A stretch of 34,429 nt of DNA from NCBI GenBank assembly GCA_964486455.1, contig CAZAMP010000044.1, forward strand, positions 1 through 34,429. The letters run 5' to 3'. Every line of letters starts with the position of its first letter. Position 1 is the first letter of the stretch. The notes under the pieces were generated by a model. The model was not told where the DNA came from. It worked only from the letters and a program-made list of their open reading frames with translations, and did no database searches. Shown here one piece after another: positions 8,851 through 16,382 of this stretch. The DNA is from CAZAMP01 sp964486455. GTDB taxonomy: Bacteria > Eisenbacteria > RBG-16-71-46 > CAZAMP01. The translations under genes were made by a program, and so were the position numbers.

Positions 8851-10130
8851 GATTGTCGAGCCCATTTTTCCGCGTTGCCGTCATTGTCGGTCTGCTCACC
8901 CTTGCCTGCCTGGGCGGCGGCGCCGTATCGGCGGACATGCTGCTCGTTCCGATGGACCTCCGGCAAACGGATCATCTCAAGGCCTACGGGCTGGCCTTCT
9001 GGGCACTCACTCGCGGCGAGCAGGTTGAGTGGCTGCTCAACTATCGAGGCGGGTCGTTCTTGATGGAGAGCACGGCGCGCAACCAACAGGAAGCACGCAT
9101 CCGTGGAATCCTGACGGACGTCGTGAGCGACGGAATGGTCGCTGCGTTCTATCAGCAGATCGAAGGCGAGAACATGGAGCGCATTCTGCTCGAGAAACCT
9201 CCGCGGGTCGCCGTTTACATTCCACCCACCCACGAGCCGTGGGACGATGCGGTGACACTGGCGCTCACCTATGCCGAGATTCCCTACGATGCAATCTGGG
9301 ATGATGACGTCCAGTCCGGAAAGCTCGCCGAGTACGACTGGCTCCACCTTCATCACGAAGATTTCACGGGCCAGTACGGCAAGTTCTACACGCAGTTCCG
9401 AAACGCCGCCTGGTACATCGAACGGCAGCGCCGATATGAAGCGGAGGCCCGCGCCGCCGGTTACGAGAAGGTCTGGCAACACAAGCACGCGACCGTCCAG
9501 GTCATCAAGGAATACGTCGCGCGCGGTGGGTTTCTCTTCGCCATGTGTTCGGCGACCGACACGTTCGACATCGCGCTCGCCGCCGGCGACACGGATATCT
9601 GCGCAGCCTATTTCGACGGAGATCCCGCCGACACGCAGGGGCAGGCGAAGCTCCGATTCGATCACGGTCTTGTCTTCGAGGAGTACGTGCTGGAACGCAA
9701 TCCGCTCGTCTACGAGTTTTCGAACATCGATACCTCCAACTACGCGGAGCTGCGGGGTGCGGCGGCCGAGGCCTTCAGCCTCTTCGAGTTCTCGGCCAAG
9801 GAAGATCCGGTTCCGACGATGTTGACACAGTGTCATGTGAACGTGGTGAAGGGATTTCTCGGTCAGACCACCGGATACAACAGGGCCACCCTCAAGGATG
9901 CCGTGCTGAATCTCGGTGAGGTCGAAGGCACCGAGGAAGTGAAATACATCCATTCGAATTTCGGAAAGGGTACGATCACGTTTCTAGGTGGGCATGATCC
10001 GGAAGACTATCAACACCGTGTCGGCGATCCGCCGACCGATCTGAATCTGCACAAGACGAGCCCCGGCTACCGGCTCATCCTCAACAACGTCCTCTTTCCG
10101 GCCGCGGAGAAGAAGCCTCGCAAGACCTGA
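8847..10130 (+). CDS. Exported protein of the family labelled 'asparagine synthetase B' (function unknown)
   Basis: A 427-residue exported protein, signal peptide about residues 1-30, mature start ADMLLVPMDLRQTDHLKAYG. This N-terminal pattern, with AFWALTRGEQVEWLLNYRGG, is the hallmark of a family that databases often call asparagine synthetase B. I see neither the N-terminal Cys glutaminase nor the ATP-pyrophosphatase SGGxDS motif of real AsnB, so that name looks wrong here. The middle part (VIKEYVARGGFLFAMCSATD, Cys234) resembles a class I glutamine-amidotransferase-like or DUF4159-like fold, a parallel to the first gene of this cluster. The GTG start has GAAGGGAG nine bases upstream and overlaps the TPR gene stop. 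It closes the cluster; no terminator is visible after it. Confidence 0.85.
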   Translation: MRLSSPFFRVAVIVGLLTLACLGGGAVSADMLLVPMDLRQTDHLKAYGLAFWALTRGEQVEWLLNYRGGSFLMESTARNQQEARIRGILTDVVSDGMVAAFYQQIEGENMERILLEKPPRVAVYIPPTHEPWDDAVTLALTYAEIPYDAIWDDDVQSGKLAEYDWLHLHHEDFTGQYGKFYTQFRNAAWYIERQRRYEAEARAAGYEKVWQHKHATVQVIKEYVARGGFLFAMCSATDTFDIALAAGDTDICAAYFDGDPADTQGQAKLRFDHGLVFEEYVLERNPLVYEFSNIDTSNYAELRGAAAEAFSLFEFSAKEDPVPTMLTQCHVNVVKGFLGQTTGYNRATLKDAVLNLGEVEGTEEVKYIHSNFGKGTITFLGGHDPEDYQHRVGDPPTDLNLHKTSPGYRLILNNVLFPAAEKKPRKT

Positions 10131-10343
10131 GCTACGCGTCACGATCGCCGGGCTGGACAACATACGCCACTATCCAACGCGATCAATGACTTCCTTGGAG
10201 ATGGCCACTTTCCAGTCGGTGAGAGCAGCCGCGTAAGACCCAGTCATGGAATAAGTTATGTAAGATCTCCCAATCCCTCACGAAGAGCGCGTCTCCGGTC
10301 GATATTGGGTTGAGAATAACCGTTCGTTCCAACCCGAATACGA
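10131..10343. other. Intergenic gap before the HDOD gene
   Basis: There are 213 bases without a supported gene. The stretch is less GC-rich than the genes around it (for example AATAAGTTATGTAAG near 10249). A weak hairpin (GGGTTG paired with CAACCC, about 10306-10335) lies just before the HDOD start. A promoter is expected here, but I could not pick convincing boxes. Confidence 0.4.
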
Positions 10344-10349
10344 GTGGCG

Positions 10350-11702
10350 ATGGAATCGTTATACCGCAGGCGGGAAACCTCGCGGAAGCCGGCCGAGGAG
10401 CGGGCCCGTCGCAGCAAATCGGCGAGAGGGCAGGGAGTCATCGCGGACGCAAGCTCCCTGAACGCGTCGTGTTCGTTTCCGGGTGTGCTCCTTCATGTGC
10501 TCCGGGAAGCGGCGAGCCCCAACAGCACCAATGACACCCTCGCGAAAGTCATCGAGCGTGACCCGGACCTGATGGTCCGGCTCCTCCGCCTGGCCAACAC
10601 CGCCTTCTATGCCACGCGGTATGATCAAATCGACGAGTCGAATCTGCCCGTGGCCGACCTGCGGGCGGCCGTGCTGAGGCTCGGGTTCACCGGCGTGCGA
10701 AACGTCGTCTTCACGCAAGGCGTCTGCCGGCTGGCGAGCGACCAGGAGGAGCTCGGTCTCCGCATCATTGCGCACCTGCTCGTCGTCGGCGAGCTGGCCC
10801 GCGGCCTGGCGTTGCACCGATCGAAAGTGCTCGCGGAGGACGCTTATTTCGCCGGTGTCGCGCATGACTTCGGAAAGCTCGCGCTTCTGCGCGTCATCCC
10901 GCACGACTACTTCGTTCTCCTACAACACTGTCGCACCCAGGGCTTCACCGTGCTTGAGGTCGAGTGGAAGCACCTCGCGAAGAAGCAACCGTTTCTCATC
11001 AATCACGTCAACACGTGCTCCGAGTTGCTACGCTCCTACGGTTTGCCCGATGCAACCGTCGATGCGGTGACGCAGCATCATGACCCGATCGACATCAATC
11101 ACCCGCTCGGCTCGCCCGATGCGTCCGGAAGACTCAGCCTTGCGGCGATCGTCTCATTGGCCAACCAGGTTGCGTATTACATTGGCTTCCCGGACGGCGC
11201 GAGCGGGCGTAACCCCTACTCCACGCCGGCTGATGAGCTTCTCGAGGCGGCGGGCCTGGACAAGTCCGCTCAGAAGCGCCTGATTCGAGAATCGATCGAC
11301 CGGGCCGACGAAGCGATGCGCGATGCACAGCTGCCGGCAACCGTGCAGGATCTCAATGAGCTGGCCGATCTCGAGCGCCGCACTCCAATCGAATGGCATT
11401 CCAAGACCGGTGTCGCCCCCACGCTCGCGGAGGAGTACGAATCCTGCCTCACGATGCTCCGTCTGCTTCGAACGCGGGCCTCGGTCGGTATCTACGACTT
11501 CAGCGCGCACACGGGTCTGCCGGAGATCGATCTGACCGCCAGATTGGACAAGCTGGAGGAGGCGGGATACATTCGAAAGCTCCGCGGAGGACTTCCGACG
11601 GAGGTGTTTCGAGCGGCGAGCCGTATCCACCGCGACCCGCCCGATCAGATCATCCAGTGCGCGCTGAGCGACGCACCCCTGGATGAGAAACGCGCCGCCT
11701 GA
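10350..11702 (+). CDS. HDOD-domain signalling protein with winged-helix-like C-terminus
   Basis: A protein of about 450 residues. The HDOD domain covers about residues 45-250: FPGVLLHVLREAASPNST, then VIERDPDLMVRLLRLANTAFY, which is the HDOD signature of a DP-L helix and an N-[ST]-A-x-[YF] turn. The later AHDFGKLALL keeps an HD pair but not the full metal site of HD-GYP enzymes. HDOD proteins act in signalling and stress or chemotaxis control without proven hydrolase activity. Residues 365-430 (FSAHTGLPEIDLTARLDKLE, then AGYIRKLRGG) look like a winged helix with a wing hairpin, hinting at DNA binding. The ATG at 10350 is preferred; a GTG lies two codons upstream. No close partner genes. Confidence 0.85.
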   Translation: MESLYRRRETSRKPAEERARRSKSARGQGVIADASSLNASCSFPGVLLHVLREAASPNSTNDTLAKVIERDPDLMVRLLRLANTAFYATRYDQIDESNLPVADLRAAVLRLGFTGVRNVVFTQGVCRLASDQEELGLRIIAHLLVVGELARGLALHRSKVLAEDAYFAGVAHDFGKLALLRVIPHDYFVLLQHCRTQGFTVLEVEWKHLAKKQPFLINHVNTCSELLRSYGLPDATVDAVTQHHDPIDINHPLGSPDASGRLSLAAIVSLANQVAYYIGFPDGASGRNPYSTPADELLEAAGLDKSAQKRLIRESIDRADEAMRDAQLPATVQDLNELADLERRTPIEWHSKTGVAPTLAEEYESCLTMLRLLRTRASVGIYDFSAHTGLPEIDLTARLDKLEEAGYIRKLRGGLPTEVFRAASRIHRDPPDQIIQCALSDAPLDEKRAA

Positions 11703-11773
11703 GCCGCGCGGCGTGGACCCGATGTGGATTCCGTCGCTGATCGTGCCGTCAGATCGCAGGGCGGATTCCCTGC

Positions 11774-11803
11774 TTGACAGCGAGTGCGATAAGTATTGAG
11801 AAT
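11774..11803 (+). promoter_or_regulatory. Possible promoter for the small zinc-ribbon gene
   Basis: A perfect TTGACA (11774-11779) is followed after 18 bases by GAGAAT (11798-11803), a poor -10. The surrounding stretch is locally AT-rich. It lies about 75 bases before the next gene. Low certainty. Confidence 0.3.
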
Positions 11804-11877
11804 CGTAGCTTCGCAGAATGCCCGCTGGCTCTGAGGGCGCCTGCCGTGCAGAGTGATGTTGGGGGAGGGGAGAGGCG

Positions 11878-12078
11878 ATGACGAGCATGGACCACGATTT
11901 CCCGAAGTGTCTCAAGTGTGATAGTGGAATCATGGTGCCGCTTTCAGACTACGGCCGGGATGGGGCTCCGATCATGTACAAAGCGTGGGTGTGCACGAAT
12001 CCCGACTGTGGGTACAACATCCGCATCGATAACGGGGAGATCAGTCACGGGCGAGCCATCGGACCTTCGGACAAGTGA
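11878..12078 (+). CDS. Small zinc-ribbon-like protein
   Basis: A 66-residue protein with two Cys pairs, CLKC near residue 11 and CTNPDC near residue 39. The spacing would hold one zinc ion between two knuckles. The second pair sits in KAWVCTNPDCGYNIRI, a typical zinc-ribbon strand pattern. A very strong purine-rich ribosome site (GGGGGAGGGGAGAGG) precedes the ATG, and a terminator follows 40 bases after the stop, so it appears to be a single-gene transcript. I do not recognise a named family. Small zinc ribbons of this kind may bind RNA, DNA or a protein partner. Confidence 0.8.
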   Translation: MTSMDHDFPKCLKCDSGIMVPLSDYGRDGAPIMYKAWVCTNPDCGYNIRIDNGEISHGRAIGPSDK

Positions 12079-12117
12079 CGAGACCGCTCGTGTCGTCTGC
12101 AACGTAACCGGATCGAA

Positions 12118-12143
12118 CGCCGCGTGATGCGGCGCTTTCTTTT
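12118..12143 (+). terminator. Rho-independent terminator after the zinc-ribbon gene
   Basis: The stem CGCCGC (12118-12123) pairs with GCGGCG (12129-12134) around a GTGAT loop and is followed by CTTTCTTTT. The stem is short but all G/C and perfectly paired, with a T-rich tail. Confidence 0.65.
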
Positions 12144-12183
12144 CCCCACCCGTTGATGCGTTCGCGGGTCCACGGGGTGCCGA

Positions 12184-12882
12184 ATGATCAAGGGAATCAT
12201 TTTCGATCTCGACAACACGCTCATCGACTTCATGCGGATGAAGGAGACCGCGATCGAAGCGGCCATCCTGTCCATGATCGATGCCGGGCTCGAGATGACG
12301 CGGGACGAGGCTCACGAGAAGATCTTCGACGTCTACAATCGTGAGGGCATCGAGTATCAGCAGGTGTTCGATGTCTTCCTCAAGGATGACGACGGACGCG
12401 TCGATCCCAAGATCCTGGCCGCGGGGATCGTCGGCTACCGGCGTGCCCGCTGGTCGGCGATGGTTCTCTACCCGCACGTCAAGTTCACACTGACCGAGCT
12501 GATTCGCCGCGGCCTCTGCTTGGCCGTCATCTCGGATGCCCCCGCGCTTCAGGCCTGGCTGAGGCTGTGCCAGCTTCAACTTCATCACATGTTCGATCCC
12601 GTGATCACGTTCGACAACACCGGAGTATTCAAGCCCGATCCAAAACCGTTCCGGCTTGCCCTCGAGCGAATGAAGCTGTCCTCGGAGGACGTGCTCATGA
12701 TCGGCGACTGGCCGGAGCGGGACATGGTCGGGGCGTCGCAGGTCGGGATCCGCACGGTGTTCGCCCGCTACGGAAACACATTCGGCACGACGCATAGCGG
12801 CGCCGATTTCGACATCGAATCAATAGACGAGCTGCTCGCCATCGTCGAGCAGCTGAGCGGTGGCAGCGAGGTCGGGTCATGA
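12184..12882 (+). CDS. HAD-superfamily hydrolase (phosphatase-like)
   Basis: A 232-residue soluble protein with all four HAD motifs. Motif I is FDLDNT (D8 nucleophile, D10 acid/base), motif II is VISDAP near residue 119, motif III is the Lys in FKPDPKPF near residue 146, and motif IV is IGDWPERDM near residue 175. An alpha-helical cap lies between motifs I and II, as in subfamily I (phosphoglycolate phosphatase or haloacid dehalogenase type). The substrate cannot be read from the sequence. The stop overlaps the start of the NAD(P)HX repair gene (ATGA), so a housekeeping or metabolite-repair phosphatase is a fair guess, but only that. Confidence 0.92.
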   Translation: MIKGIIFDLDNTLIDFMRMKETAIEAAILSMIDAGLEMTRDEAHEKIFDVYNREGIEYQQVFDVFLKDDDGRVDPKILAAGIVGYRRARWSAMVLYPHVKFTLTELIRRGLCLAVISDAPALQAWLRLCQLQLHHMFDPVITFDNTGVFKPDPKPFRLALERMKLSSEDVLMIGDWPERDMVGASQVGIRTVFARYGNTFGTTHSGADFDIESIDELLAIVEQLSGGSEVGS

Positions 12883-14456
12883 AGGTCTGCACACCGGATC
12901 AGATGAGAGAGATCGATCGAGCCACGATCGAGGATCGCGGCGTTCCCGGGCTACAGCTGATGGAGCGCGCCGGGTCCGGCGCGGCGAAGGCGCTGCGTGA
13001 CAAGTTCGGCGATCCCGCCGGGAAGACGGTCTACGTCGTCTGCGGCAAGGGGAACAACGGCGGGGACGGATTCGTCGTCGCCCGCTATCTCCGGGAATGG
13101 AACGCGCATGTCCGCGTGTTCTCCTTGGCCGCGCCCGAGGACCTGACCGGTGACGCCGCAGCGAACTTCAAGCGGCTCCGGACGACGGGACAGGAGGTCG
13201 TACGGCTCGACGGCGCGTTCGATATGAGCGAGTTCGCGAAGGCGCTCGCGGCGGCGGATCTCATCGTGGACGCGATTTTCGGCACCGGTTTTCGCGGCGT
13301 TCCGCGCGCTCCGATCGACGCGGTGATCGACGCCATCAACCGGGCTCCCGCGCCCGCGGTGGCGCTCGACGTTCCGTCCGGTGTGAACGGCGAGACCGGC
13401 TCCGCGGAGGGCGTGGCCGTCGACGCCGACCTCACACCAACGTTTGGACTTCCGAAGCTCGGCCTGCTTCTGTATCCGGGACGTTCGCTGGCCGGCGACG
13501 TTGCGGTCATCGATCTCGAGTTTCCTCACGACATCATTGACGCGGTCGGGATCGAGACGGAAATCACGATGCCGGCCGACGTGCGCGTGATGCTGCCGAT
13601 GCGGCGTCAGGACGCACACAAGGGGGATTGCGGTCGCGTCCTCGTGATCGGCGGATCGGTGGGGTTCACCGGGGCGGTTTCCCTCGCCGCGGACGCCGCG
13701 CTTCGATCGGGTGCGGGGCTCGTGACGGCGGCCGTACCCGCTAGCCTCAACGACATCATGGAAGTGAAACTCACCGAAGCCATGACGCTCCCGCTCCAGG
13801 AAAGCGCCGATCGTGCGCTGGCCGCCGACGCGGCGCATGCGGCGCTCAGCTTCGCCGCGGGATGTCATGCGGTCGTGTTGGGTCCGGGGCTCTCGCGCAC
13901 GCCGGACTCGGCGGAATGCGCCCGGCGCCTCGGAACCGACCTCGCGGTCCCGACCGTGATCGACGCGGACGGGCTCAACGCGTTCGAAGGACGCCCTGGG
14001 GATCTCTCGGTCGCGAAGGGCGTGCGCATCCTCACGCCGCATCCCGGCGAAGCCGCACGTTTGCTCGGAAGATCGACGGCGGATGTCGTCCGAAACCGGC
14101 TCGCCGCCGCCCGTGCGATCGCCGACATCACCGGGGCCGTGGTCGTACTCAAAGGCGCTCCGACCGTCGTGTGTGACGAGACCGGGGCACTCTTCATCAA
14201 CCCGACTGGTAACGCGGGGCTCGCCACCGGCGGCACCGGCGACGTTTTGAGTGGGCTGATCGGCGGGCTTCTGGGTCAAGGCTGCGCGCCTTGCGACGCG
14301 GCCCGGCTCGGTGTCTATCTTCACGGCCTTGCCGGCGACGTGGGCGCGGCCGGGATGGGCGCGTGGGGGCTCATCGCGGGAGACCTGATCGATCTCCTTC
14401 CCAACTCGATGATGATGATCGAGGAAGGCGGTGTGGACGAGCTATGGATCCGGTAG
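12879..14456 (+). CDS. nnrDE: Bifunctional NAD(P)HX epimerase / ADP-dependent NAD(P)HX dehydratase
   Basis: Repairs hydrated NADH and NADPH. The N-terminal YjeF_N domain (residues ~1-210) epimerises the R form, and the C-terminal ribokinase-like domain (~230-515) dehydrates the S form using ADP (ATP in eukaryotes). Visible marks are VCGKGNNGGDGFVVARYL, DAIFGTGFRG and ALDVPSGVNGETG in the first domain. The second domain has HKGDCGRVLVIGGSVGFTGA, LTPHPGEAARLLG and the nucleotide-binding ATGGTGDVLSGLIGGLLGQG. The length of 525 matches the fused bacterial form (E. coli NnrD/YjeF ~515). The start overlaps the HAD gene stop, and the 3' end overlaps the aldolase start by 13 bases. Confidence 0.96.
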   Translation: MKVCTPDQMREIDRATIEDRGVPGLQLMERAGSGAAKALRDKFGDPAGKTVYVVCGKGNNGGDGFVVARYLREWNAHVRVFSLAAPEDLTGDAAANFKRLRTTGQEVVRLDGAFDMSEFAKALAAADLIVDAIFGTGFRGVPRAPIDAVIDAINRAPAPAVALDVPSGVNGETGSAEGVAVDADLTPTFGLPKLGLLLYPGRSLAGDVAVIDLEFPHDIIDAVGIETEITMPADVRVMLPMRRQDAHKGDCGRVLVIGGSVGFTGAVSLAADAALRSGAGLVTAAVPASLNDIMEVKLTEAMTLPLQESADRALAADAAHAALSFAAGCHAVVLGPGLSRTPDSAECARRLGTDLAVPTVIDADGLNAFEGRPGDLSVAKGVRILTPHPGEAARLLGRSTADVVRNRLAAARAIADITGAVVVLKGAPTVVCDETGALFINPTGNAGLATGGTGDVLSGLIGGLLGQGCAPCDAARLGVYLHGLAGDVGAAGMGAWGLIAGDLIDLLPNSMMMIEEGGVDELWIR

Positions 14457-15253
14457 CAGTCCGGCATCATCGCGAAACGATGATCGAGATCGGCCGGAGG
14501 ATCTGGGCGCGTGGTTTCGCGGCGGGAAACGACGGCAATCTCTCCATTCGTCTCTCCGATGATCGCTTCCTGGCCACCGCGACCGGCTCGATCAAGGGTT
14601 TCCTCACGGAGCGAGATCTGGTCGTCGTTAATTCTCGGGGTGAGACGGTCGATGGCGATCGTGCCGCGTCCTCAGAGATGCGGATGCACCTCGCAATCTA
14701 CGCGGCGCGCTCCGACGTCGGCGCGGTGGCGCACGCGCACCCACCCACGGCCACGGGTTTCGCGACGGCCGGCGTGCCGCTCGATCTCTGCGTGCTTCCG
14801 GAGGTCGTCGCCACGCTCGGTTCGGTCCCGACCGTTCCCTACGGCACACCGTCAACGGACGAGCTCGTCTCGGCGATGGGACCGCACCTTCGGGAGGGCC
14901 GCGCGCTGCTTCTGGCCAATCATGGCGTGGTGGCCTACGATACCGACCTTGAGACCGCGTACCACCATCTCGAACGCGTGGAGCACTTCGCGCGCATCCT
15001 CTTCGTCGCGCGGATGCTCGGCAACGTGCAGGTGATGTCGGAGGACCAGGTCGAGCGACTCATGACCGCGACCGGACAGCCGGATCGTCCGATCACCTGT
15101 CACGTCTGTGGATCGACGACGGCCGGCCGCGAGGACGCCGTGTGTCTACATGACGCGTCGTGTGCGCAAACGTCTTCCGGCGCCGAACCGGATGGCGCGC
15201 TCGTCGATGAGATCGTCCGCGAGGTGCGTCGGCAGCTTCGTACACATCGGTAG
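14444..15253 (+). CDS. Class II aldolase/adducin-family protein with Cys-rich tail
   Basis: A 269-residue zinc-dependent aldolase of the fuculose/rhamnulose/ribulose-phosphate type. Motifs: GNDGNLSIRL (residues 28-37), SSEMRMHLAIY with the catalytic Glu78, metal ligands HAHPP (His97 and His99), and the third His region in LETAYHHLERVEH. After the usual fold end there is an extension with Cys219, Cys222, Cys234 and Cys240, a Ser/Gly linker, and a short amphipathic helix (LVDEIVREVRRQL, residues 253-265). The start chosen, ATG 14444, gives the conserved N-terminus and overlaps nnrDE by 13 bases. The open frame extends further upstream without support. Substrate unknown; sugar-phosphate or hydroxy-aldehyde cleavage is expected from the family. 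Confidence 0.9.
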   Translation: MDPVAVRHHRETMIEIGRRIWARGFAAGNDGNLSIRLSDDRFLATATGSIKGFLTERDLVVVNSRGETVDGDRAASSEMRMHLAIYAARSDVGAVAHAHPPTATGFATAGVPLDLCVLPEVVATLGSVPTVPYGTPSTDELVSAMGPHLREGRALLLANHGVVAYDTDLETAYHHLERVEHFARILFVARMLGNVQVMSEDQVERLMTATGQPDRPITCHVCGSTTAGREDAVCLHDASCAQTSSGAEPDGALVDEIVREVRRQLRTHR

Positions 15254-15275
15254 CGATCCGTCCCGGTGGTCGCGG

Positions 15276-15304
15276 TTGCATGTGCTTTTCACGGGCGATA
15301 GGCT
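15276..15304 (+). promoter_or_regulatory. Weak promoter candidate before the MBL-fold gene
   Basis: TTGCAT (15276-15281) and TAGGCT (15299-15304) are 17 bases apart, in the 128-base gap before the hydrolase. Only three positions of each box match the consensus. Confidence 0.25.
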
Positions 15305-15381
15305 ATTCCGCCTACCAATCCTTGATGATTCCCAGCTGCTTTGCACGCGTCTGCGGCTCACCCACCGGTGGGAGGAGATAG

Positions 15382-16224
15382 ATGAACTGGACCCTTGGCG
15401 GAACCCGGGTGGATTTGATCACCGACGGTGCGGTGCGCATGGACGGCGGAGCGATGTTCGGCGTCGTCCCGAAGGCGCTCTGGTCCCGTGTCATGCCGGC
15501 CGACCAGAAGAACCGGATCGGCCTGTGCGTCGGCGTTCTCGTCATCAGGACCGCGACCGACGTCATTCTCGTCGACACGGGGATTGGATCGCGCTGGTCG
15601 GCGAAGGAGATCGAGATCTTCGCGATCGACCGGAAGACGGATCTCAACGGCTCGCTTGCGGCGCTGGGGATCGGGCCGGAGGACGTCACCATCGTGATCA
15701 ACACGCACCTCCACTTCGATCACTGCGGCGGCAACACGATCGATGTCGAAGGTGCGGCGATACCCGCGTTTCCCAACGCCCGCTACATGGTCCAACGGAA
15801 AGAGTACGAGTGGGCGATGTCCCCGACGCTCCGCGACCGCGCGAGCTATCACCGCCACAACTACGAGCCGATCGAGGCCGCGGGCCGGTTCGCGTTCGTC
15901 GACGGCGATGACCCGGTGGCCGACGGCGTCAGTCTGCTCAGGCTGCCCGGTCACACCCCCCACATGCAGGGGGTCTTCGTCGAGGGGGGCGGGCAGACGC
16001 TCTTCTTTCCGTCGGATCTTCTCCCCACCGCTGCCCATCTCCCGTACGCCTGGGTCACCGGCTATGACCTCGAGCCGCTCGTCACCCTCAAGCTCAAGAC
16101 TGAGCTCATCGCCGAGGCGGCCCGGTCGGGCTGGATTATCGTGTTCCAGCACGATCCCCTCCGGCCGGCCGGCCGGGTCAGGATCGAGGGGGGGCGGCCG
16201 GTCCTGGAGGCCCACGGCGGCTGA
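15382..16224 (+). CDS. MBL-fold metallo-hydrolase
   Basis: A 280-residue cytoplasmic protein of the metallo-beta-lactamase fold. The zinc motif HLHFDHCGG is at residues 109-117 (His109, His111, Asp113, His114). A further ligand His is in LPGHTPHMQG, an Asp-containing strand in FFPSDLLPTAAH, and the last His in VFQHDPLRPAG. The pattern is close to the group that includes quorum-quenching lactonases and parathion hydrolase-like enzymes; the true substrate is not visible. No signal peptide, so it is not a secreted antibiotic-type enzyme. A strong ribosome site GGGAGGAG precedes the ATG. It lies between an aldolase and an aldehyde dehydrogenase. Confidence 0.92.
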   Translation: MNWTLGGTRVDLITDGAVRMDGGAMFGVVPKALWSRVMPADQKNRIGLCVGVLVIRTATDVILVDTGIGSRWSAKEIEIFAIDRKTDLNGSLAALGIGPEDVTIVINTHLHFDHCGGNTIDVEGAAIPAFPNARYMVQRKEYEWAMSPTLRDRASYHRHNYEPIEAAGRFAFVDGDDPVADGVSLLRLPGHTPHMQGVFVEGGGQTLFFPSDLLPTAAHLPYAWVTGYDLEPLVTLKLKTELIAEAARSGWIIVFQHDPLRPAGRVRIEGGRPVLEAHGG

Positions 16225-16259
16225 GCCCGCATTGATCGGTCGTGCGCGGCCGGTCTTCC

Positions 16260-16288
16260 TTGCCGCCCAATTCCCGACACCGTACAAT
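16260..16288 (+). promoter_or_regulatory. Candidate promoter for the P5C dehydrogenase gene
   Basis: TTGCCG (16260-16265), a 17-base spacer, then TACAAT (16283-16288, 5 of 6). It sits about 95 bases before the chosen start, inside the gap after the MBL gene. Confidence 0.5.
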
Positions 16289-16382
16289 CTGCTGGCTTTC
16301 GTTCGCAGGTGGGCCGCCGAGGCCCCGTAGATTGGCAATTCGATGGACGGACCTTCGCAGGCCCGCAGTGGGAGGATGGGAC

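Noticed and set aside
8778..9953. 391-codon - strand open frame
   Set aside because: Antisense to the conserved 'AsnB'-labelled family gene, which has a signal peptide and coupled start; no family motif in the antisense product.
8847..10130. True asparagine synthetase
   Set aside because: No N-terminal catalytic Cys, no SGGxDS ATP motif, and the protein is exported.
12951..14324. 457-codon open frame on the - strand across nnrDE
   Set aside because: Shadow of the conserved NAD(P)HX repair gene; no ribosome site, and a composition dominated by Arg, Asp, Glu and Gly.
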